A DNA stretch of 14,360 nt from CALMFT01 sp964563595 (GCA_964563595.1 CAZLWR010000025.1:1-14360), one strand, 5' to 3'; shown: positions 1 to 10,332, counted from the first letter of the stretch. The notes: generated by a model from the sequence alone, not told the origin. Numbers and translations are program-made.

Positions 1-29
1 ATATTTTATTTGACCATTATTTTTCTCAT

Positions 30-56
30 AAATCCTGCTTTTAGTGGGATTTTTTT
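30..56 (+). terminator. Hairpin terminator of a gene upstream of the window
   Basis: AAATCC (30-35) pairs with GGATTT (47-52) around an 11-base loop, and the 3' arm runs into a T tract to 56. This looks like an intrinsic terminator for a plus-strand gene ending before the window. Its T tract overlaps the -35 box of the next promoter, so the two transcription units are packed end to start. Confidence 0.6.
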
Positions 57-83
57 GACAAAAATGTCTTCGCTCTGTACAAT
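55..83 (+). promoter_or_regulatory. Sigma70-type promoter for the DUF11 protein gene
   Basis: TTGACA (55-60) and TACAAT (78-83) are separated by 17 bases, a near-perfect housekeeping promoter. Transcription would start near 90, leaving a leader of about 30 bases before the ATG at 120. No clear Shine-Dalgarno sequence lies in that leader. Confidence 0.8.
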
Positions 84-119
84 AAGCCTACATTGTTTTT
101 ACTTTCCTATTTCAGGACT

Positions 120-965
120 ATGATTAAAACAGTTAATTGGCTTGCATCTTGAGCAATGGCTACTTTGGGTTTAACTTTGGGTTTCATTTCACTTTGGAAT
201 CAGAGCTTTTTCGTCCAAAACCATGAAACTAGATTTATAACTCAATCTATAAGAGCTAGACCTTTGCCTGATAATCTTATTGAGACCTGAACAGGTTCTA
301 CGGGTAGTGTTTGTGGGGATGGGATATTGACCCGACCAGAGGAGTGTGAAAATAGTTATCAATGTGCCGCAGGCTTTGCTTGTGTGGTTTGTCAATGTCA
401 GTCGATTTCTGGAAATTGAGAAGCGAATGGAGGCTTTGGGAGCAGTTCCAGCAATGATAATCCCAATGGGATGTTCAGTGACGCGTCTAGCAATAGTGCT
501 CCAAACTGAGGTTTTAATTTTAGTGCTGGTAGCCCTAGCTGAACTGGGTCTACTGGATTTATTGATCTGTCGCTCGAGAAAGAACTAGTTAGAGTTGGAT
601 CCGGTCCTGATGAATCATATCAATTTACTATTACCATAAAGAACAATGGAAATGTTTCTGCATCAAATTTTATAGTAAAAGATTATATTCCCTCAAATTG
701 ACTCGCCCTAACTATAGGTAATGGTTGAGTTCAGAATTGAACCACGATCACTTGGGCAGGCTTAACATTAGACCCAAATCAGACTCTATCTCTATCGTTA
801 AGCGTTACAAAGACTGTTCAGTGAGACAGTATCAATAAAGCTGAAATATGTGGTTATTTGTGATCAAATAGTGTTGTTGTTCCGCACGATCCAGATAGTA
901 ATCCATGTGATATGGGCCCAAGTGGTATATCCACCGAGGACGACGAAGATGTTGTTAATTATTAA
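120..965 (+). CDS. Secreted/membrane-anchored Cys-rich and DUF11 domain protein (code 25)
   Basis: This 281-residue protein is open only if its ten UGA codons are glycine; it ends at TAA. Residues about 6-26 form a hydrophobic signal or anchor segment (NWLASGAMATLGLTLGFISL). Residues 65-93 hold six cysteines in a CGDGI...EEC...C...C..C.C pattern, like the start of the Cys-rich repeats called 'myxococcus cysteine-rich repeat' in protein families. Residues 94-146 are a Gly/Ser/Asn-rich linker. Residues 147-281 match the DUF11 conserved-repeat pattern: DLSLEKEL, a K-N-N-G-N motif, DYIPSNG, an LDPNQTLSL strand, NKAEICG, and the acidic tail DPDSNPCD...EDDEDVVN. DUF11 domains usually form extracellular beta-sandwich repeats in surface proteins, so the role is probably structural or adhesive at the cell surface (inference). 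The gene has its own promoter and terminator. The start is the first ATG after the promoter. Confidence 0.9.
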
Positions 966-1002
966 GCCACGATCGACTTATAATCCTTATCTAAAATATT
1001 AG

Positions 1003-1028
1003 AAGCCTGCTCCAAGTCAGGTTTTTTT
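1003..1028 (+). terminator. Intrinsic terminator after the DUF11 gene
   Basis: AAGCCTG (1003-1009) pairs with CAGGTTT (1018-1024), including one G-U pair, around an eight-base loop. The T tract runs to 1028. It sits 38 bases after the TAA of the DUF11 protein gene. Confidence 0.7.
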
Positions 1029-1075
1029 GCTTGTTAGCTATTTAAGTAGATAATCAGCTTTATGCATATAATCTA

Positions 1076-1103
1076 TTGACAATTGACTATTTGCCAATAC
1101 AAT
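1076..1103 (+). promoter_or_regulatory. Sigma70-type promoter for the short DUF11-like ORF
   Basis: TTGACA (1076-1081) and TACAAT (1098-1103) are separated by 16 bases. The -10 hexamer is identical to that of the upstream DUF11 gene's promoter. The predicted leader to the ATG at 1146 is about 36 bases. Confidence 0.7.
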
Positions 1104-1145
1104 TATGTTATAAAGATTTCAATTTATATCTTTTGTGTGGAAAAG

Positions 1146-1295
1146 ATGAATATTGCTCTTAATTGGGTTGTGTCGGGAATAGTTACTGCATTAGGTTTGT
1201 TACTTGGTTTTCGATGTATTCTAGAAGAAGATTTTTTGGTGGTCAAACGCGGAGCACCGGATATTATTGCTCATGCTATGATACGAGTAATGTAG
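1146..1295 (+). CDS. 49-residue membrane peptide, N-terminal paralogue of the DUF11 protein
   Basis: The 49-residue product aligns without gaps to the first 49 residues of the DUF11 protein encoded at 120-965. In residues 1-22, 11 are identical, including N6, W7, S10, G11, L16-G17-L18, L20 and G21-F22. F30, V32, I40 and R47 also match. It therefore has the same signal/anchor segment but ends at TAG before any Cys-rich or DUF11 domain. GGAAAAG just before the ATG could be a weak ribosome binding site. It has its own promoter and a strong terminator, so it may be expressed as a small membrane peptide. It could equally be the remnant of a decayed duplicate: neither other frame downstream gives a convincing match to the rest of the larger protein. 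No UGA codon occurs in it. Confidence 0.6.
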   Translation: MNIALNWVVSGIVTALGLLLGFRCILEEDFLVVKRGAPDIIAHAMIRVM

Positions 1296-1320
1296 TTATG
1301 GCCATACTATTAATATGTAA

Positions 1321-1350
1321 GTTATGTAGTTTACATAACTTTTTCTTTTT
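1321..1350 (+). terminator. Strong intrinsic terminator in a convergent gap
   Basis: GTTATGTA (1321-1328) and TACATAAC (1332-1339) form a perfect 8-bp stem with a three-base loop, followed by TTTTTCTTTTT. It serves the plus strand. The minus-strand membrane gene has its TAA stop (1331-1333) inside this hairpin, but no U tract follows on that strand, so it is not an obvious terminator for that gene. Confidence 0.8.
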
Positions 1351-2791
1351 GAAAAATCATTTTCAGATTATCTTTATTCATCAACATCCATAAACCAACC
1401 ATAACGATACTAATGGCAACTTTGAGTAATGTATCCAATGGAAGACTGAGGAAGAAATAGAGTATAATCAACAATCCTAGGAAATTACTGAACAGTCGAT
1501 AGGTGAAATCACTGCTATTGAGATATTGTCTGAGTTCTTGAAGATAATTCATGGTGATGTTGTTTGCCACCGACCAAAGAAGTGACCAGAAAAGTATTGA
1601 TACGGTATCCTTTGCAAACACATGTGCTACTGCGACATAGAAACATACATTGATCATAATAAATCCGAACATTCTTCGAAGCTTGTCATTGATGCCCATT
1701 TTTTTACAAAAATAAAATATAATCAGATAGAGGCCAGTATTCAGTAGGAACATCCAAAAATCACCAAAGTTCAATTCTCCTAGCGATCCAAAATATACTA
1801 TCAAGCCGCATACTATACTGGTAACTGCTACGCTGGTGAGACTCAAAGCTAGATACATGCTTTCAGGTATGTTCCTGATAAACCCTTGAATATGAGGATG
1901 AGAAAATCGTCACTTTCGTGAAGTGATGCGACCTGGTAGTTGATTGATGGTGTATCATCTCAGGATATATTGCACGTCGAGATCACTTGTACTAGCTCCC
2001 AGTGTATCATATTGTTTGATGAACCCAATACTCATAAATAGTAAGGCTACGTATAGTTGTATGATGATCAATCATTGAAATTCGCTAGTTGATCGATAAG
2101 AATGTAAAATAGTGAGCACTAAAAGTATATGATAGAGCAAAAGTACTTCATATTGTAAATGAGGATGTTCGTCTAAGTCCACGAAAATTCCTATAATTCG
2201 ATACAAAAAAGATCGAAGACCTGCCAACAGGGCGACTAACATACCACAAAGGATCACTACGATAGCAAAAGAGTCATAGAGATATGCAAAGTATGCTGAT
2301 GATATAAGATATATAATAGACTGAAAGATGATTCATGCCCTGAGAGTAGGTTGTCGTTCTCTATTGTTCTGGAAATAGGTAATGTATAATAATATTGTAT
2401 TGAGAACAATGAGTATGATAGAACTTTCCGTCCGTGATATTTGAAACAAGCTGAACATAATTTGTACTCCTACTAATATAAGTAACCATGAAAATGACTG
2501 TAAATGTGTTTCTAGATATCCATTCATTCAAGATCTATGTGTAGATGACATACCTGTACCAAAAAATAGTGCCACTATAGTCGCAATGGGTATAATGCCC
2601 ATTCGGGTAATACCTATTTGATAAAAGTATCGTACAAAGATAATGCTTGTCGTCAATAATAAGAATAATATCATGAAATCTCTAGGACAGATAAACTGAT
2701 CGGTATCATAGTAATTCCAAAGCTCTTTTCAAAAACTGTTGAATAATAATTGAAAACTAAGTTGACAAATTACTTCACTAGAATCTTTCAA
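1331..2791 (-). CDS. Polytopic membrane protein, function unknown (code 25)
   Basis: Reading six UGA codons as glycine joins the open segments into one frame of up to 486 residues ending at TAA. It is very hydrophobic, with about ten or more membrane segments (for example MILFLLLTTSIIFVRYF, IIPIATIVALFFGTGM, LILVGVQIMFSLFQI, FAIVVILCGMLVALLAGL, VLLLYHILLVLTILH, LFSNFLGLLIILYFFLSL). The longest soluble loop, roughly in the middle of the chain, is rich in basic and polar residues (YDTLGASTSDLDVQYILRGY). I recognise no family motif; a transporter or an envelope-polymer enzyme are both possible but unsupported. The start is uncertain: TTG at 2791 keeps codon-like sequence upstream, while the first in-frame ATG is at 2674 and would give 447 residues. 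Neither has a Shine-Dalgarno sequence. It converges on the short DUF11-like ORF and diverges from the rRNA locus. Confidence 0.8.
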
Positions 2792-3192
2792 TTTTCTTAG
2801 AAAAACCTAAAAATAATATTTTTATAGTCGCTATCGCGATACAAAAGAATCAATTTTCGATAAATGAATTATTATTTTTCTGAGTGCTTTGTATATTTTA
2901 TAGTGAATATCTTATTGTTTTTTGTCTTCACTTGACTACTTTATGCAATCTATACCAGCTGAATGCCAAATTACATAGCGATTTTTCAAGATTTTGACAT
3001 TTTGTTAAAAAATGTCTTGAAATTGATGTCCGAAATTTTAATAGGAAAGCCACTGTAGTTCGTTACTATCTCAAACGTAAGTTGATAGTCCTTTGATATC
3101 TGTGATAAGTTTATTGTTTGGAGCACTGTTCGTTTCAGATTATATGCTTATTTTTATTTACCAAAATCTAGTCAACCTATCATATCAAAATA

Positions 3193-3236
3193 TACTGAAT
3201 TTTTTAATGCCAAACTATTCAAGTACTGAATTTTTT
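3193..3236 (+). repeat. Direct repeat of a 13-base element in the 23S leader
   Basis: The 13-mer TACTGAATTTTTT occurs at 3193-3205 and again at 3224-3236. The second copy is part of the 5' arm of the 23S processing stem. The first copy could pair with the same 3' arm, giving an alternative fold. Confidence 0.7.
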
Positions 3237-3243
3237 GGAAGGA
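3216..3243 (+). other. 5' arm of the 23S rRNA processing stem
   Basis: These 28 bases pair with 6171-6198 on the far side of 23S rRNA. The inner 20 (3224-3243) are perfectly complementary to 6171-6190, and the outer eight pair with two G-U pairs. Long stems enclosing rRNAs are the usual substrate of RNase III in bacteria. The arm ends one base before the predicted 23S 5' end. Confidence 0.85.
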
Positions 3244-3244
3244 G

Positions 3245-6170
<2,926 letters not shown>

Positions 6171-6198
6171 TCCTTCCAAAAAATTCAGTATTTGGATA
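6171..6198 (+). other. 3' arm of the 23S rRNA processing stem
   Basis: This is the reverse complement of the 5' arm at 3216-3243, 20 bases of it perfect. It begins immediately after the predicted 23S 3' end. Confidence 0.85.
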
Positions 6199-6297
6199 TG
6201 ATATGAAAATAATCTGAACTGCTTTTTATTATAAAGCAATCGTGAGATAATCTTCTTGATTATTTTATCCTTGATTTGTAGTAAGAGCAGCGTTGTG
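6199..6297 (+). other. 23S-5S spacer without tRNA
   Basis: The spacer carries small hairpins, TGCTTT/AAAGCA (near 6221-6239), GATAATC/GATTATT (near 6245-6264) and GAGCA/TGCTC (6285-6300), but no tRNA cloverleaf. None of the hairpins has a terminator-like T tract, so 23S and 5S are probably co-transcribed. Confidence 0.6.
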
Positions 6298-6307
6298 CTC
6301 TTGTTTA

Positions 6308-6435
6308 TTACTGGTGGTGTTTATACATGTTGGGGAAATACCTGTTCTCATTCCGAACACAGAAGTCAAGCCCATCGTGGTCGATGATACTGGGACTGTA
6401 TAGTTCTGGGAAAGTAGATGGACGCTTCCAGTAAT
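6308..6435 (+). rRNA. rrf: 5S ribosomal RNA
   Basis: The conserved core CTCATTCCGAACACAGAAGTCAAG (6348-6371) matches the E. coli segment CATGCCGAACTCAGAAGTGAAA. The terminal helix is ATTACTGG (6307-6314) with CCAGTAAT (6428-6435). This helix continues outward as a 17-bp stem (6298-6314 with 6428-6444, two G-U pairs), which probably serves for processing. At about 128 bases it is slightly longer than E. coli 5S, with about four extra bases in each half. Confidence 0.93.
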
Positions 6436-6465
6436 GAATAAGAGTAACATCAACTTTGACGCTTA

Positions 6466-6493
6466 TTGACAACAATTTACATTGTATTATACA
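6466..6493 (+). promoter_or_regulatory. Candidate promoter in front of 16S rRNA
   Basis: TTGACA (6466-6471) and TATACA (6488-6493) are 16 bases apart in the 5S-16S spacer. Transcription would start near 6500, before the 16S processing stem at 6651. If active, 16S can be made independently of 23S-5S. A second hexamer, TTGACG, lies at 6456-6461. Confidence 0.55.
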
Positions 6494-6650
6494 GTGATAT
6501 TGTTATTATCGAGCTCACTTATTCAGCTTATGACATATACTATCTGAATATGTTCATTACTATCTTTGATGTTTTAAAGCTCAAAATTGTAGAAAATTAA
6601 TGCATTATCTGCTTTGATCTATGCTATTTCGACTTTTAAACAAAATACGC

Positions 6651-6673
6651 TTGTACAAATAAGAGAAGGTAAA
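6651..6673 (+). other. 5' arm of the 16S rRNA processing stem
   Basis: These 23 bases pair with 8256-8278 beyond the 16S 3' end, with one mismatch (A6658 opposite C8271). This gives 16S its own RNase III-type stem, separate from those of 23S and 5S. Confidence 0.85.
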
Positions 6674-6683
6674 ACTCCAACTA

Positions 6684-8173
6684 TTTTTGAAGAGTTTGAC
6701 CCTGGCTCAGGATTAACGCTGGCAGAATGCCTAACACATGCAAGTCGAACGGACATTATTGGGAGCTTGCTCCTGATAATGTTAGTGGCGAACGGGCGAG
6801 TAACGCGTATCCAATCTAACTTCGAGTTGAGGAAAACTATAGAGATATAGCTAATCCTCAATAGTCTCATGGAAATGAAAATACCATGAGTAAAGGCTTG
6901 CCGCTCGGAGAAGAGGATGCGTCCTATCAGGTAGTTGGCGGGATAATAGCCCACCAAGCCTATGACGGGTAACCGGTCTGAGAGGACGGACGGTCGCAAT
7001 GGGACTGAGACACGGCCCATACCCCTACGGGGGGCAGCAGTGGGGAATCTTGGACAATGGACGAAAGTCTGATCCAGCAATTCTGCGTGCGGGATGAAGG
7101 TCTATGGATCGTAAACCGCTTTTCTGAAGGAAGACGAATGACGGTACTTCAGGAATAAGCGACGGCTAACTTCGTGCCAGCAGCCGCGGTAATACGAAGG
7201 TCGCAAGCGTTATCCGGAATTACTGGGCGTAAAGAGTGCGTAGCTGGTTTGATAAGTCTGATTTCAAAGATCCTGCCTCAAACAGGGAAAGGGGTCAGAT
7301 ACTGTCTTTCTAGAGATAACTGGGGGTTAGTGGAATTACCGGTGGAGGGGTGAAATCCGTTGATATCGGTAGGAACGCCAAAAGCGAAAGCAACTAACTA
7401 TGGTTTTCTGACAGTCAAGCACGACAGCTCGGGGATCAAACGGGATTAGATACCCCGGTAGTCCGAGCCGTAAATTATGTCTGCTAAGTGTTTGGGCTTA
7501 TACCCCAAGTGCTGTTACCTAACGGGTTAAGCAGATCGCCTGGGTAGTATACTCGCAAGAGTGAAACTCAAAGGGATAGGCGGGGGAACACACAAGCGGT
7601 GGATTGTCTCGATTAATTGGATATTAAGCCAGAAATCTTACCTTTACTTGACATGTGATGTGTCGCAGGAGTAACACCTGCTAGCGTAGCAATACGCACT
7701 TTACACAGTTGGTGCATGGTTGTCGTCAGTTCGTGCCTCAAGGTGTCGGGTTAATTCTCGAAACGAACGCAACCCTCATCTTATGTTACTATGTCATAAG
7801 AGACTGCTCTGGTAACGGAGAGGAAGGAGTGGATGACGTCAAATCCTCATGCTACTTACGTGAAGGGCATCAGAGGCAATACAATGGGGTGGTACAATCA
7901 GAAGCAATGGGGCGACCCGGAGCAAATCTATAAAACACCCCTCAGTTCGGATTGTAGTCTGGAACTCGACTACATGAAGTTGGAATCGCTAGTAATGGCA
8001 AATCAGCAAGTTGCCGTGAATATGTCCCTGTTCCTTGCACTCACTGCCCGTCAAACTATGAAAGCTGAGGGCCTTTGAAGGATCGCAATGCGGTACGAAA
8101 AGGTAATCAGTGATTGGAGTTAAGTCGTAACAAGGCATCCCTACGGGAACGTGGGGATAAATCACTTCCCTAA
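6684..8173 (+). rRNA. rrs: 16S ribosomal RNA
   Basis: The gene is recognised by GAAGAGTTTGACCCTGGCTC at the 5' end, GTGCCAGCAGCCGCGGTAA (530 loop, near 7175), ATTAGATACCCCGGTAGTCC (near 7445) and AAGTCGTAACAAGG near the 3' end. It spans about 1,490 bases. Functional residues G530, C1054, A1492 and A1493 are intact. Several helices differ from E. coli with pairing kept. Helix 2 is all G-C (C17-C19 with G916-G918). Helix 28 has A921-U1396 and G923-C1393. Helix 34 has G1051-C1207. Helix 45 is rebuilt around the unchanged GGGAAC. Helix 44 is about 20 bases shorter than in E. coli. Position 1400 is U instead of C, and the 3' tail reads CACUUCCC instead of CACCUCC. It lies downstream of 5S rather than upstream of 23S, and is followed by a terminator. 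E. coli numbers are from manual alignment. Confidence 0.97.
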
Positions 8174-8255
8174 TGGAAAAAACAATGTTCCTGTGAAATT
8201 CAGGACAAAAAAAGTAAATCAACCAATGTCAACTATACACTATAGTTGCGGATGC

Positions 8256-8278
8256 TTTACCTTCTCTTATCTGTACAA
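8256..8278 (+). other. 3' arm of the 16S rRNA processing stem
   Basis: This pairs with 6651-6673 (22 of 23 positions). It begins about 80 bases after the mature 16S 3' end and lies just before the terminator. Confidence 0.85.
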
Positions 8279-8290
8279 AGATAAAAATAT

Positions 8291-8324
8291 AGTCTGACTC
8301 GAAAGAGCCGGGCTTTTTCTTTTT
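8291..8324 (+). terminator. Intrinsic terminator of the rRNA locus
   Basis: AGTCTGACTC (8291-8300) pairs with GAGCCGGGCT (8305-8314) around a GAAA tetraloop, with two G-U pairs and one A-C mismatch. TTTTTCTTTTT follows. It separates 16S rRNA from the ABC-F gene. Confidence 0.75.
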
Positions 8325-8371
8325 AATCAAAATAAAAAGTAATCTGACCTTTATTGCGTTACTATATTTAC

Positions 8372-8377
8372 TATACT
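8372..8377 (+). promoter_or_regulatory. Candidate -10 element for the ABC-F gene
   Basis: TATACT lies 38 bases before the ATG at 8416. The best -35 is a weak TTTATT (8350-8355) at a 16-base spacing. The site lies between the rRNA terminator and the start codon, so a promoter is expected here, but the exact position is uncertain. Confidence 0.4.
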
Positions 8378-8415
8378 CTTCTGGTTATTTCTTATTTTTA
8401 GGTTCATTTTATCTC

Positions 8416-10299
8416 ATGCAATTTCTTCAAGTCAAAGATATACACAAAGCATTTACTGATAAACCATTGTTGGATGGAGTGAGTTTTTCTATTCTCAAAG
8501 GACAGAAAGTGGCACTGGTAGCTAAAAACGGAGCAGGCAAGTCGACCTTATTGAGAATATTGATGGATGAAATTGAGCCCAATCAGTGAACAGTAAATTT
8601 TAATAAAGATATCAAGGTAAGGTTTTTATCTCAGACTTTTGATGTGCCGGATGATATGTCCGTGTGGGATGCTTTGTATGTGCATGACAACCCTCTTGGT
8701 CAGTTATTGAGAAAGTATGAATTACTATTAGCTGATCCACAGGCTGATCAGATTATATTACATCAAACATTACAGGATATAGAAAAAAGCCATGCTTGGG
8801 AGTATGAGGTGAAACTCAAGAGTATCGTATCACAATTACAACTCACTGGCTATGTTGAACAATCTATGGGTTCATTATCAGGTGGTGAGGCAAAACGTGT
8901 CGCATTGGCAAAAGCTCTCCTTGACGAACCGCATTTCCTTATCCTTGATGAGCCTACCAATCACTTAGATTTGGAAATGATAGAGCGATTGGAAAATTAC
9001 TTGAAAAAATCGAGTATGACCTTGTTGTTGGTGACACATGATCGTTACTTTTTAGAACGCGTATGCACAGATATTTATGAGCTGGATAGAGGAAAGCTGT
9101 ATATGTATCCTGGCAACTATGAAAAATTTTTGTACAAAAAAGCAGAACGCGAAGAACAAGAAGCCAAAGAAGTCCATCACCTCAAGATGTTATACAAAAA
9201 CGAATTATACCGAATACGTAAGGCACCTAGGGCAAGATGAGCTAAATCAGTTGGTAGAACAAAGAAATTTTATGCATTAGAAGATAATTACCGTAGTCAG
9301 AAAGGCGTGCTGCAGGAACAGTTTGATAAACTAGAGTTAGAAATGGATCAAAGGAGACTGGGTAGTAAAGTCTTGAAAATTCATAGTTTATCTAAGTCAT
9401 ATGGAGATAAGCAGATCATAAAAAAGTTTACGTATGATTTTAGGCAGGGTGAGCGTGTGGGCATAATTGGTAAAAATGGGGTAGGTAAATCTACCTTTGT
9501 AAATATGATAGCCTGATTAGAGCAGCCTGATCATGGAACACTTGATTTTTGACCAACAGTAAAAGTTGGCTATTATCAGCAAAAACAAGCCATAGCTGAC
9601 AGTGATGTAAGGGTTATTGATTACGTAAAAGAAGTGGCAGAGTACATAACTATCGGAAAGATAAAGCTATCGGCATCTCAATTACTTGAGCGTTTCTTAT
9701 TCAGCACGAAACAACAACAAGCGAAATTATTTAGTTTGAGTGGTGGCGAAAGAAGACGTTTACATTTATTGGTAACGTTGATTGCTAATCCGAATTTCCT
9801 TATCCTTGATGAACCAACCAATGATTTGGATCTTATGACTTTGGCCGTGTTAGAGGAGTTTCTACTCGCCTATCAAGGCTGTCTGATTATCATATCTCAT
9901 GATAGATTCTTTATGGATAAGTTGGTGGATCATTTGTTTGTGTTTCAGGGTGAAGGCGAGATTTTTGATTTTCGATGAAGCTACAGTGAATATAAACTGA
10001 ATCCTAAGAGTTCATTCAGCAAGCCAGAGATTTTTGATGACGAAGAAAAAGTTATTCCTGAAAACTTGGAAACAAAACCCATGCCAAAGAAACTTTCTTA
10101 TAATGAAAAACGTGAGTTTGAACAATTGGGGAGCGATATTCAGAAACTAGATCAAAGGAAGGAAGAAATAAATCTGATGTTCCAAGAAGAAGGATTGGAA
10201 GCAGATAAGATTGTACATCTATGAAAAGAGTTAAGCGTATTGATGACGAATTTGGAGAGCAAAGAAGCGAGATGGTTGGAATTGGCAGAGAGGGAGTAG
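8416..10299 (+). CDS. uup: ABC-F family ATPase, Uup-like (code 25)
   Basis: This 627-residue protein reads six UGA codons as glycine and ends at TAG. It has two nucleotide-binding domains and no membrane segments, as in ABC-F proteins, which act on the ribosome near the tRNA exit site. Domain 1: Walker A 36-44 (AKNGAGKST), signature LSGGE 154-158, Walker B ILDEP 176-180, then THDRYF. Domain 2: Walker A 352-360 (GKNGVGKST), LSGGE 441-445, Walker B with D465-E466, then SHDRFF. The charged linker between them carries the family's inter-domain pattern (ELYRIRKAPRARG...). Residues from about 557 form a C-terminal coiled coil with the Uup-type KLSYNEKREFEQL start, which favours Uup over EttA. The first Walker A glycine is alanine in domain 1. 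Start: the first ATG in frame, with no Shine-Dalgarno. It directly follows the rRNA locus. Confidence 0.93.
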
Positions 10300-10332
10300 C
10301 TGAAGTACGTTTCAGATTATTCCTGTTTTTTT
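10300..10332 (+). terminator. Possible weak terminator after the ABC-F gene
   Basis: CTGAAG (10300-10305) and TTTCAG (10310-10315) form a 6-bp hairpin with one G-U pair, starting right after the TAG stop. The nearest T tract (10326-10332) begins ten bases further on, so it is not a standard intrinsic terminator. The region is shared with the convergent small gene that ends at 10317. Confidence 0.3.

Larger units (their letters stand above)
2792..3244. other. Divergent intergenic region and rRNA leader, no gene seen
   Basis: These 453 bases lie between the divergent membrane protein gene and 23S rRNA, and must hold both promoters. I find no single convincing promoter. Candidates for the rRNA side are TTGAAA (3017-3022) with TAATAG (3039-3044), and TTGGAG (3118-3123) with TATATG (3141-3146). 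For the minus strand, TTCTTT (2849-2844) lies 17 bases before TATAAA (2826-2821). It also holds the perfect palindrome TATCGCGATA (2832-2841) and an 8-bp inverted repeat, GACATTTT/AAAATGTC (2996-3016). No tRNA was seen. The ORF at 3093-3284 runs into 23S rRNA and is not a gene. Confidence 0.6.

Noticed and set aside
2932..2956. TTGACT with TATACC as the rRNA promoter
   Set aside because: The spacer is only 13 bases, too short for a sigma70 promoter.
2996..3016. Inverted repeat GACATTTT/AAAATGTC as a terminator
   Set aside because: No T tract follows on the plus strand, and no gene ends just before it on either strand.
6436..6467. AATAAG/CTTATT pairing after 5S as a terminator
   Set aside because: No T tract follows, and the 5' arm is better explained as part of the 5S processing stem.
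6199..6683. tRNA genes in the rRNA spacers
   Set aside because: I found no cloverleaf or GTTCGAATC-like T-arm in either spacer.
6614..8222. ORFs overlapping 16S rRNA and its leader
   Set aside because: They cross conserved 16S segments and the processing stem; chance frames.
8416..10299. Several short ORFs suggesting a frameshifted or decayed ABC transporter pseudogene
   Set aside because: All breaks are in-frame UGA codons; read as glycine they give one intact ABC-F protein. The same holds for the other long genes.
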